Part shown: piece after piece, positions 57,255 through 64,000 of the stretch | Position numbering within the stretch: position 1 is the first letter of the stretch | Layout of the letters: every line of letters begins with the position of its first letter | Assembly: GCF_000245795.1 (NCBI RefSeq) | Contig: NZ_JH601133.1 | Location: forward strand, 931,269 to 995,268 | From: Facklamia languida CCUG 37842 | Lineage (GTDB): Bacteria > Bacillota > Bacilli > Lactobacillales > Aerococcaceae | Direction of reading: 5' to 3' | Length of the DNA: 64,000 bases | Made by a program: the position numbers and the translations under genes | Notes under the pieces: model-generated | The model's input: the letters and a program-made list of their open reading frames with translations, nothing else | Told to the model about the DNA's origin: nothing | The model's database searches: none

Positions 57255-58805
57255 TTAATGACGCTCGATAAATTCAATGTTCAGCGGGCCATCTAGGCAA
57301 CGCTTGAGGTGCTTGAGATGTTTGTCGACACGATATTCTTCTGCAATGACTGGACGGTGGTGGTAGACCTTTAACAGGTAACTTTGTTTGGAACCTGTAA
57401 GTTTTAATTGGTTGATGGGGGCTGTCTGGGAGTCATTAAGGGCTTCTGCAAACTTAATTAAGCCACCGATCTTCTTAAGCTGGTCCATTTCACTGGATGA
57501 GAACCAATGGATAAACGGATCAGCATATTGATAAAGCAAGGACTTATTGCGGTAAGAACTGAGGAGAGCGAGTCGGACCCTTTGCTTGTGGGGGAAACCC
57601 GCTAAGTTCATATTGGATAATAGGTAGAAGGTATGCTGGGAGTCTGCTTCTTGACCCAGGAATTGACCACATTGGTAGAGATAGGCCGCAAACTCAATCT
57701 CCAATTGGGTTGGATAATCATAGTCCATCAGACCGAGGTCACAGATTTGCTTATATAAGTCAATGGCGATCTTAGCTCGGATCGCTGCGACGGTCGGATT
57801 GACCTTAAAGTCACGACAGACCTTGGCCACCGAACGCGCCCGGACTAACTCAGGATCAATCGGTTGGTTAAAATTCTGATTGAGGTAGTGCATAATGATG
57901 CCTTCTCTTAAGCCCTGGTTGGAGATGCTGAGGGTAGGGGCTTTAACCCAATCGTATAAGTCGAGAAAGACCAGGTTAGCTGGGATGATAATATCGATCC
58001 GGTCTGAACTCAAGCCGTCGATATCTTCCATTTGGTCAAAGGGCGTTTCTGCAAAAAGAGTCAGGGTTGTTTCCAGGTTAATCCTTGATAGGTGGTAGCC
58101 ATGAATTCCTGCGATGGGATACCGTTGCAGTCGCTGATGGACTTGGGCAATATTTCGGGCGGAGCCACCGACGGCTACAATGGGGTACTTGACCTTTTTG
58201 AGCCAGGGGAGGGTCTTTAATTGCTTATGAATATAGTCACGTGTGGCGGCCATTGCTTGCGGGTCGTTATGCCGCCGGCCTTTAAAGAAGGCGTCCTTTA
58301 GGGTAACAACCCCGAAAGGAAAAGAATGGTAGTGCACAATCTGCTTATCTTCAACCAGGGTGACTTCACAGGACCCCCCTCCGATATCAATGGTGACCAT
58401 ATTTCGGGTGGACATTGAGTGGGAGATGGCATATTGGCCAAAGCTGGCTTCTTCTTCTTCGCTGAGGATCTGGATCGTGAGGCCCGTTTCTTCTTGAACC
58501 CGTTGCAGGATTTCGGTTTGATTATGGGATTGCCGGATCGCAGCCGTTGCGAAGATGATCATCTCATCGACCTGGTGGACTCTGGCGGCATGATGAAAGC
58601 TTGCGAGCGTTTCGGTCAGAAGGCTAATTCCTTGCTCACTCAGCATGCGCTGGCCATCCGCTTGATCGATCAGATACTGGGACAGGCGAGCTGGGGTCTT
58701 GAGGTTGGTAATTTCTGTTATATCATAATAGGAATCAATTCCGTAGATCACTAACCGGATGGTATTGGATCCAATATCAATTAGACCTATTTTCTTAGCA
58801 TACAT
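57255..58805 (-). CDS. ppx: Exopolyphosphatase (Ppx/GppA family)
   Basis: Ppx removes terminal phosphate from polyphosphate; the family also hydrolyses pppGpp. The 516 residues have the ASKHA-type phosphate loop IGLIDIGSNTIRLVIYGI at the N-terminus, EEEEASFGQYAI, TIDIGGGSCEVTLVE (second loop, about residues 138-152), and a C-terminal helical HD-like part (about 320-500), as in long Ppx proteins. It lies between a deoxyribosyltransferase gene (16 bases before) and ppk1, so polyphosphate is the likelier substrate. Confidence 0.92.
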   Translation of the reverse strand: MYAKKIGLIDIGSNTIRLVIYGIDSYYDITEITNLKTPARLSQYLIDQADGQRMLSEQGISLLTETLASFHHAARVHQVDEMIIFATAAIRQSHNQTEILQRVQEETGLTIQILSEEEEASFGQYAISHSMSTRNMVTIDIGGGSCEVTLVEDKQIVHYHSFPFGVVTLKDAFFKGRRHNDPQAMAATRDYIHKQLKTLPWLKKVKYPIVAVGGSARNIAQVHQRLQRYPIAGIHGYHLSRINLETTLTLFAETPFDQMEDIDGLSSDRIDIIIPANLVFLDLYDWVKAPTLSISNQGLREGIIMHYLNQNFNQPIDPELVRARSVAKVCRDFKVNPTVAAIRAKIAIDLYKQICDLGLMDYDYPTQLEIEFAAYLYQCGQFLGQEADSQHTFYLLSNMNLAGFPHKQRVRLALLSSYRNKSLLYQYADPFIHWFSSSEMDQLKKIGGLIKFAEALNDSQTAPINQLKLTGSKQSYLLKVYHHRPVIAEEYRVDKHLKHLKRCLDGPLNIEFIERH

Positions 58806-58821
58806 ATGGATCGCCCTTCTA

Positions 58822-59304
58822 TTATAGGTTTAGCTGGCGTCGAATCGCAGCTGGGACGTCCTTGGACTGGTTGACTAGGCAGCCATTCAACTTGATCAAG
58901 CCAACAGTATAGAGGTTAACATAGGCAAATTGAGACTCTCCAATTTCTTGCAGGGCTTCAATCTTTTGAGGGTGGTCCCCACCTTGTTGGCGACTATCTG
59001 TGTAGAGGCCGATGATTGGGATTTTGGCTTGGTAAGCGACCCCAATTTCACTGGCAACGCCCGGATCAATCACTTGACCATCGAGGACCGCTAAGACCAG
59101 GTCACTCTTGAGGAGCTGGTCAGTATCATATTGGGCAATCATCTTAGCATCCGCATAGGCAGACTTATCATTAATAGCGACTTGTTCCTGGGGGAGGTAG
59201 ACCGTTAATTCAGGCAGGCTCTCGCGAATAAATTGAGCCAGCGACTGGTTGAAAGCTAACTCCATTTCAGTAAATAAGGGACTAGCAAAGTACAATTGAG
59301 GCAT
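58822..59304 (-). CDS. Nucleoside 2-deoxyribosyltransferase
   Basis: A 160-residue enzyme that swaps bases between 2'-deoxynucleosides for purine and pyrimidine salvage, common in lactobacilli. It has YFASPLFTEMELAFNQ at the N-terminus, YDTDQLLKSDLVLAVLDG, and the catalytic Glu in DPGVASEIGVAYQ, with a C-terminal YVNLYTVGLIKLNG. It is the first gene of the operon with ppx and ppk1. Alternative members of the fold (DNPH1-like hydrolases) are less likely given the length and motifs. Confidence 0.85.
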   Translation of the reverse strand: MPQLYFASPLFTEMELAFNQSLAQFIRESLPELTVYLPQEQVAINDKSAYADAKMIAQYDTDQLLKSDLVLAVLDGQVIDPGVASEIGVAYQAKIPIIGLYTDSRQQGGDHPQKIEALQEIGESQFAYVNLYTVGLIKLNGCLVNQSKDVPAAIRRQLNL

Positions 59305-59334
59305 GGCATAACTCCTTTAGCTTAATCTACTTCC

Positions 59335-59363
59335 ATTATAACGAAGGCCTTGTATGAGCACAA
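59335..59363 (-). promoter_or_regulatory. Promoter of the deoxyribosyltransferase-ppx-ppk operon
   Basis: On the minus strand TTGTGC (complement of 59358-59363), 17 bases, TATAAT (complement of 59335-59340), about 30 bases before the first start. Confidence 0.68.
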
Positions 59364-59399
59364 TAAAGCATTGTAATTTTTAACACTTAATAAAGAAGC

Positions 59400-59443
59400 A
59401 AAAAGACCCAACCTCTTGCTCAGAAAATAGCGAGGGTTGAGTC
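59400..59443 (-). terminator. Terminator of the cop operon
   Basis: On the minus strand GACTCAACCCTC pairs imperfectly with GAGGTTGGGTC followed by T5, about 65 bases after the copA stop. Confidence 0.8.
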
Positions 59444-59507
59444 ATGATATGGATCGTAAGGTCTATCTATTTAGGTCTGTATTAATGAATTTGTTCTTAA
59501 AAGGCGG

Positions 59508-62003
59508 TTATAGAGATTTTAAGCGCAGGCGTAATGCATTCAAGACGACCGATACAGAAGATAAGCTCATAGCCAAAGCTGCAATCATAGGATTCAATAA
59601 GGGACCACCGAAAAGATAGAAGATTCCCATGGCAAATGGAATGCCGATGGTATTGTAGGCAAACGCCCAGAATAAGTTCTGCTTAATATTACGGATCGTA
59701 GCGTGGCTTAACTGTATGGCTTGACGAACATCGTCTAAATCATCCTGCATGAGGACCACATCAGCGGATTCGATGGCAATATCGGTACCCGATCCGATGG
59801 CCATACCAATATTTGCTTGCGCCAGCGCAGGTGCATCATTGATGCCATCGCCAACCATAATGACCTGCTTGCCTTGTTCTTGTAAGGACTTAACAACTTG
59901 GGACTTATCTTGGGGTAGGACTTGAGCATGAACTTGATCGAGCGCCAGTCCTTGCGCAATGGCTAAGGCTGTTTCCTCAAAGTCCCCCGTCACCATTTGG
60001 ACTTCTAGATTCATATCCTTAAGGGCTTGAATAGCGGCTGGACTGCTGGCTTTAATGGGGTCGGTAATGGCCATGATGCCACGAACTTCTTGGTCGATCG
60101 CTAGGTAGATAACGGTCTTAGCTTCTTGCGAAAGTTGTAGGGACTTTTCTTGTAAGTCGCGATCGATCGGATCGGATTGAATAGAAGCCATCAGCGCTTG
60201 ATTACCAATGTGGACTTGATGACCATCAATCTGGGCTTGAAGCCCTTTACCGGTGATGCTATCAAAGCTATCTGGCTGTTTGAAGCTAATGGATTGCTGA
60301 TTCGCATAGTCAATGACGGCCTTAGCTAGGGGGTGTTCTGAATGGGATTCGGCCCCCGCAACAAGAGCCAGAACCGTATCGGAATGCTTGGAGTCTAAGA
60401 CGTAAAAGTCTGTCACTTGGGGTTGACCTTGGGTAATGGTTCCGGTCTTATCCAGTAGGATGGTATCCGCTCGGTGAGTACTTTCTAAGGCTTGACCACT
60501 CTTATAAAGGACACCTCTTCTTGCTCCATTTCCAGTGCCAACCATGATCGCTGTGGGTGTTGCTAGACCTAAGGCACAAGGGCAAGCAATAATTAAGACA
60601 CTAATAAAAATTTGTAAGGCAAAGGTAATGCTAGATTGCATGATAAAGAACCAGAAGAGGCCTGCCAGGATCGCTAGAACCATGACCGCGGGGACAAAAT
60701 AAGCCGCAATTTGATCAGCTAATTTAGCAATGGGAGCCTTTTGACTCTGAGCTTCTTGAACCATCTTCACAATCTGACTTAAGGTAGTGTCTTGGCCAAC
60801 GCGGGTGACTTGGAAGATAAAGCTACCTGTCTTATTGATACTAGCACCCGTCACAGGATCCCCTACATTCTTAGTGACCGGCATGCTTTCACCAGTCAGC
60901 ATGGATTCATCCACTTGAGATTGACCTTCCGTGATGGTGCCGTCAGCAGGTAGACTCTCACCGGGTAGAATTTGGACACGATCCCCTACTTGAAGCATCT
61001 CAACCGCCACAAGTTCACTCTGGCCGTCTTGATTTAGTCGGCGAGCTTGTTTAGGAGTTAAATCCATTAAGGCTTTGATGGCAGCGGAGGTCTGACCTTT
61101 TGCTAGTTCTTCAAGGTGTTTACCCAACGTCATTAAGGTCAATATTATCGCAGCCGATTCGAAGTAAAGATCGGGATGATCGCCAGGGACTTGGTAGTTG
61201 GTGAAGAGTAATAGATAGGTCATGACAATCCCTTGAGCAAAAGCTGCAGAAGTCCCAACGGCTACCAAGGCATCCATATTGGGATGACCAGCAAAGAGCG
61301 TGCGGAACCCGCGTTTAAAGATACCGCGTGCCAGATAGAGGATGGGCAGGGTTAAGAGCAGTTGAATCAAGGCATTGCGTCCGGGATGATGGTGAATATC
61401 AATAGCTTGAGGTAAGGGTAAGCCGATCATGGGCCCCATCGCCAGCAACAAGACGGGCAGGGTAAAGATAAGCATCCAAATAATTTGCTGCCGTCTAGCT
61501 ATTCTTTGAGCTTCTTTCTTAGCTTGGTCACGCTCATATTGCTGGCTAGCATTGAGGGTGAGTTGGGCTTGGTAGCCAGCTTTATGGACTGCTTGAATAA
61601 CAGCTTCAGTATCGGCATGGTCTTGCCAATTAACGCTAAGATATTCTGTCGCTAAGTTAACAGCGGCGGTTTGGACATTAGGCAGTTCCTTGACCGCCCC
61701 TTCCACCGCTTGGGCGCAAGACGCACAGGACATCCCCGATATTTGATAGGTTTGATGGAGGGAATCAGTCATTTGCTGAGCAGCATCATCAGCATTAATT
61801 AATAATTCATAACCGGTTTGGTGAACGGCTTCGGCCATGGCTTGAGGCTGAATGAGGTCTGGATCATAAGTAACACTTGCTTGTTCTGTGGCTAGATTGA
61901 CACTGGCCGTTTGAATACCTTCTAATTGATTGAGCGTCTTCTCGATATTGGCTGCGCAGGAAGCACAAGACATCCCTTCAACAGCATAAGTTGCTTTTTT
62001 CAT
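59508..62003 (-). CDS. copA: Copper-translocating P1B-type ATPase CopA
   Basis: The pump moves Cu(I) out of the cytosol using ATP. ATG 62003 (AAAGGAG eight bases before) gives 831 residues; a longer frame to 62060 runs back into copZ. Two N-terminal metal-binding domains carry GMSCASC (Cys13/16 and Cys93/96). Then the TGES actuator, the membrane CPC motif (474-476), DKTGT with the phosphorylated Asp518, and GDGINDAPALA follow; AYNTIGIP and MSLSSVSVVLNA in the last helices fit the Cu+ (P1B-1) class. It is the last gene of copYZA. Confidence 0.96.
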   Translation of the reverse strand: MKKATYAVEGMSCASCAANIEKTLNQLEGIQTASVNLATEQASVTYDPDLIQPQAMAEAVHQTGYELLINADDAAQQMTDSLHQTYQISGMSCASCAQAVEGAVKELPNVQTAAVNLATEYLSVNWQDHADTEAVIQAVHKAGYQAQLTLNASQQYERDQAKKEAQRIARRQQIIWMLIFTLPVLLLAMGPMIGLPLPQAIDIHHHPGRNALIQLLLTLPILYLARGIFKRGFRTLFAGHPNMDALVAVGTSAAFAQGIVMTYLLLFTNYQVPGDHPDLYFESAAIILTLMTLGKHLEELAKGQTSAAIKALMDLTPKQARRLNQDGQSELVAVEMLQVGDRVQILPGESLPADGTITEGQSQVDESMLTGESMPVTKNVGDPVTGASINKTGSFIFQVTRVGQDTTLSQIVKMVQEAQSQKAPIAKLADQIAAYFVPAVMVLAILAGLFWFFIMQSSITFALQIFISVLIIACPCALGLATPTAIMVGTGNGARRGVLYKSGQALESTHRADTILLDKTGTITQGQPQVTDFYVLDSKHSDTVLALVAGAESHSEHPLAKAVIDYANQQSISFKQPDSFDSITGKGLQAQIDGHQVHIGNQALMASIQSDPIDRDLQEKSLQLSQEAKTVIYLAIDQEVRGIMAITDPIKASSPAAIQALKDMNLEVQMVTGDFEETALAIAQGLALDQVHAQVLPQDKSQVVKSLQEQGKQVIMVGDGINDAPALAQANIGMAIGSGTDIAIESADVVLMQDDLDDVRQAIQLSHATIRNIKQNLFWAFAYNTIGIPFAMGIFYLFGGPLLNPMIAALAMSLSSVSVVLNALRLRLKSL

Positions 62004-62016
62004 TGAATCAACTCCT

Positions 62017-62229
62017 TTACGCTTCGCTAACTTTGTAGGGTGTTCCTTGTAAGGAGGCATTTAAGGCTTCGAGGGTTAACGAATCTAGATCATAAGTAAT
62101 TTGAGCCGTATGGGTATTTAGATCGACATGGACAGCTTGGACCCCTTCAAGATCTTGTAGACGGTCTTTCACGGTCTGAGCACAGCCCATGCATTTCATA
62201 TTTTCGACGTTAAGAGTTTGTGTTTTCAT
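62017..62229 (-). CDS. copZ: Copper chaperone CopZ
   Basis: A 70-residue HMA-fold protein that carries Cu(I) between CopA and CopY. ATG 62229 is chosen (AAAGGAG seven bases before; a longer frame to 62247 lies inside copY). The metal loop is NMKCMGCAQT, with CxxC but Lys and Met around it where many homologues have GMTC; QAVHVDLNTHTAQITYD is a typical second strand. It overlaps copY by 20 bases and lies 13 bases before copA. Confidence 0.92.
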   Translation of the reverse strand: MKTQTLNVENMKCMGCAQTVKDRLQDLEGVQAVHVDLNTHTAQITYDLDSLTLEALNASLQGTPYKVSEA

Positions 62230-62686
62230 GATTGTACTCCTTTTCATTCATGTGACAGTCGCATTGACCAGGATGACACTGGCAGGCGACTTGCTTGGGT
62301 GAATTTTCTTTCTTAGTGATTAATAAATCGATAAGGACTTGACAATTTGATTGTGAAAGTTCAGTTTCCTCAATCAAAGTTTCAAGAATTTGGTGACGCT
62401 TTTTCGTGCAGACCCGGTTGAGCTGTTTGAGAAACATCTTTTTGTTAGCCTGCATCTGTGCTTGACGAGGAAGGTAAGTATATGGACGAGTCTTAGTATC
62501 TTGCGTGACTAGGCCTTTTTTAGTCAGACGATTCAACAAGGACTTGATGGTCCCCTCTTTCCATTCGAGGAAGGACTGGGCAATCTCAATGATTTCTCGG
62601 CTGGTTGAATTTGGGTGCGCCCATAGGATGCGCATTAATTCCCATTCTGCTTCGGTTATTTCAGGAAAATTGGCTTGATGTTTCAT
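62210..62686 (-). CDS. copY: Copper-responsive repressor CopY
   Basis: CopY represses the cop operon and is released when Cu(I) displaces Zn(II). The 158 residues have a BlaI/MecI-type winged helix (ITEAEWELMRILWAHPNSTSREII, positions 10-33; KGTIKSLLNRL-like EGTIKSLLNRLTKKG) and a C-terminal metal site CQCHPGQCDC (Cys135, 137, 142, 144), the exact CxCxxxxCxC pattern of CopY. The operator upstream is a perfect cop box. AGAGGAGG precedes the start. Confidence 0.95.
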   Translation of the reverse strand: MKHQANFPEITEAEWELMRILWAHPNSTSREIIEIAQSFLEWKEGTIKSLLNRLTKKGLVTQDTKTRPYTYLPRQAQMQANKKMFLKQLNRVCTKKRHQILETLIEETELSQSNCQVLIDLLITKKENSPKQVACQCHPGQCDCHMNEKEYNHENTNS

Positions 62687-62731
62687 AGTGAACCTCCTCT
62701 TGATCGATCAATAAGCGAAATCTTCAATTTA

Positions 62732-62760
62732 AGTTTACAACTGTAAACTGAATCTGTCAA
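62732..62760 (-). promoter_or_regulatory. copYZA promoter with cop box operator
   Basis: TACAACTGTA (62736-62745) fits the CopY consensus TACAnnTGTA, inside a longer palindrome AGTTTACA/TGTAAACT (62732-62749). On the minus strand TTGACA (complement of 62755-62760) and TAAACT (complement of 62732-62737) are 17 bases apart, so the operator covers the spacer and -10 and bound CopY would block polymerase. Confidence 0.88.
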
Positions 62761-62809
62761 GTTCAGGGGTCAGGCCAGGAAGAACCTTATAATCAATCTG
62801 GGGAATTGT

Positions 62810-62838
62810 TTGAAATTTTAAGCCAAAGAGTTCATAAT
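62810..62838 (+). promoter_or_regulatory. pta promoter
   Basis: TTGAAA (62810-62815), 17 bases, CATAAT (62833-62838), 28 bases before the pta start. Confidence 0.65.
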
Positions 62839-62866
62839 TAAGCTATCAAGAGTAAAGGAGCTAATT

Positions 62867-63841
62867 ATGTTTGATCGATTAGAAGAAAATATTAAAGGTA
62901 AAGGCTTAAGAATTGTTTTCCCTGAAGGAAATGATCCTCGGGTCCTTGGAGCAGCTGTACGCTTAAAGGCAGAAAATATTATCGAACCAATTCTAATTGG
63001 CGATGAAGATGAAATTAAAGCACTCGCACATGAAAAGAAATGGGAACTTGAAGGGATTTCAATTCTTTGTCCAAGTCAATATGACAAGATGGATGAGATG
63101 ATTGAAGCCTTCGTCGACCGCCGTAAGGGTAAGAACACAAGAGAAGAAGCCGTTGAAATGTTAAAAGACCCTGCTTACTTCGGCACCATGCTCGCCTACC
63201 AAGATCTAGCAGAAGGGATGGTGTGTGGAGCGGTTTATTCAACGGGGGACACTGTCCGTCCAGCCCTTCAAATTATTAAGACCCGCCCCAATGTTAAGCT
63301 GATCTCAGGTGCTTTTATCATGGTGCCACCGCATACTAATGGTCAAAAGTTAGTCTTTGCGGACTGTGCGATTAATATTAATCCCGATGCACAATCGCTG
63401 GCTGAAATTGCAGTCGAATCTGCTAAGACAGCTAAAATGTTTGGAATTGACCCTAAAGTAGCGCTTCTCAGCTTCTCTTCTCATGGTTCAGCTTCCTCGC
63501 CTGAAGTGGACAAGGTTAATGAAGCAACTAAGATCGCCAAAGAATTGGCCCCTGATTTGACCATTGATGGTGAACTGCAATTTGATGCGGCTTTTGTTCC
63601 AACAGTTGCTAAGCAAAAAGTTCCGGACTCACCTCTGAATGGTGAAGCGACCGTTTATGTCTTTCCAGAGATTCAGTCTGGTAATATCGGTTATAAGATT
63701 GCTCAGCGACTTGGGAATTTCGAAGCAGTGGGTCCGATTCTCCAAGGCTTGAATAAGCCAGTATCGGATCTTTCCCGCGGGTGTGTTGAGGAAGATGTCT
63801 TTAAGGTAGCGATTATTACCGCTAATCAAGCCCTCCAATAG
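62867..63841 (+). CDS. pta: Phosphate acetyltransferase
   Basis: Pta interconverts acetyl-CoA plus Pi with acetyl phosphate plus CoA, feeding acetate kinase for ATP. The 324 residues are the short, single-domain Firmicute form: RIVFPEGNDPRVLGAAVRL at the N-terminus, GMVCGAVYSTGDTVRPALQII, SFSSHGSASSPEVDKV and the C-terminal VFPEIQSGNIGYKIAQRLG and GPILQGLNKPVSDLSRGC motifs. AAAGGAG precedes the ATG. It is monocistronic here, with its own promoter and a strong terminator. Confidence 0.97.
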   Translation: MFDRLEENIKGKGLRIVFPEGNDPRVLGAAVRLKAENIIEPILIGDEDEIKALAHEKKWELEGISILCPSQYDKMDEMIEAFVDRRKGKNTREEAVEMLKDPAYFGTMLAYQDLAEGMVCGAVYSTGDTVRPALQIIKTRPNVKLISGAFIMVPPHTNGQKLVFADCAININPDAQSLAEIAVESAKTAKMFGIDPKVALLSFSSHGSASSPEVDKVNEATKIAKELAPDLTIDGELQFDAAFVPTVAKQKVPDSPLNGEATVYVFPEIQSGNIGYKIAQRLGNFEAVGPILQGLNKPVSDLSRGCVEEDVFKVAIITANQALQ

Positions 63842-63869
63842 GCCGCTTTAGAGTGACCCAAATAGTTGG

Positions 63870-63897
63870 ACCGCCCTTCGGGGCGTTCTTTTTTTGT
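63870..63897 (+). terminator. pta terminator
   Basis: GACCGCCC pairs with GGGCGTTC around a TTCG tetraloop, followed by seven T. Confidence 0.92.
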
Positions 63898-63949
63898 CTT
63901 CTTTTCAGTGACGCTGACTTGTGGTAGGATAGCTAGGAAGTGGCAATAA

Positions 63950-63976
63950 GCAATGGGTGTAAGAATCACCGATTGC
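63950..63976. repeat. Inverted repeat at the right edge
   Basis: GCAATGGGTG pairs with CACCGATTGC (nine of ten positions) around TAAGAAT. It lies after the pta terminator; the gene it may belong to is outside the window. Confidence 0.5.
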
Positions 63977-64000
63977 TAGAAGGTGTTAGACCTTGTCATT

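Noticed and set aside
63898-64000. Start of another gene at the right edge
   Set aside because: Neither a ribosome binding site nor a recognisable N-terminus is seen before the window ends; only an inverted repeat can be supported.

Overview
The window is a chromosome segment of a low-GC Gram-positive bacterium of the Lactobacillales. The evidence is the Firmicute-type str and S10-spc-alpha ribosomal arrays, zinc-type S14, strong GGAGG ribosome binding sites, an EcfA1A2T module behind rplQ, an LPxTG surface protease, an Enterococcus-hirae-style ntp (V-type) ATPase operon and a copYZA operon. An Aerococcaceae-like host is my guess; the sequence does not prove it.

Layout: (1) 1-430, truncated end of an IS30-family element. 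(2) 722-5155, str genes rpsL-rpsG-fusA-tuf. (3) 5317-14778, a block of metabolic genes between tuf and rpsJ: a CmpX/MscS-like membrane protein; a minus-strand operon for pyruvate phosphate dikinase, a CcpN-like HTH-CBS regulator and the PPDK regulatory protein; NADH oxidase; and sqdB plus an sqdX-like glycosyltransferase, which predicts sulfoquinovosyl-diacylglycerol synthesis. (4) 15322-29051, the S10-spc-alpha array from rpsJ to rplQ, including secY, adk, infA and rpoA. (5) 29272-31776, ecfA1-ecfA2-ecfT. (6) 32092-37188, a 1,698-residue cell-wall-anchored subtilase placed between ecfT and truA. (7) 37426-40215, truA, a GNAT gene and a two-domain PPK2 (polyphosphate:AMP phosphotransferase). 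(8) 40444-42617 (minus), the two U32 genes of tRNA U34 hydroxylation. (9) 42819-51243, ntpFIKECGABD, whose K subunit keeps all five known Na+ ligands. (10) 51402-59304 (minus), a YebC/YeeN-family gene; an SDR, a small DUF2829 (Tad2-family) protein and a YkpA-type ABC-F ATPase; then ppk1, ppx and a nucleoside deoxyribosyltransferase. (11) 59508-62686 (minus), copY-copZ-copA with a perfect cop box. (12) 62867-63841, pta.

Together the accessory genes form a coherent energy and phosphate economy: PPDK, adenylate kinase, PPK1, PPX and PPK2 all handle AMP, PPi or polyphosphate; Pta makes acetyl-CoA or acetyl phosphate; NADH oxidase recycles NAD+; the predicted Na+-ATPase handles cation stress; and a sulfolipid could replace phospholipid. 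The most unusual item is the sqdB-sqdX pair in a non-photosynthetic Firmicute. Other points worth following are an ABC-F protein in which one composite ATP site is degenerate in all three elements, a chromosomal Tad2-family gene, and several structured non-coding stretches (14.8-15.3 kb and 40.2-40.4 kb). I see no rRNA, tRNA, CRISPR array or prophage.
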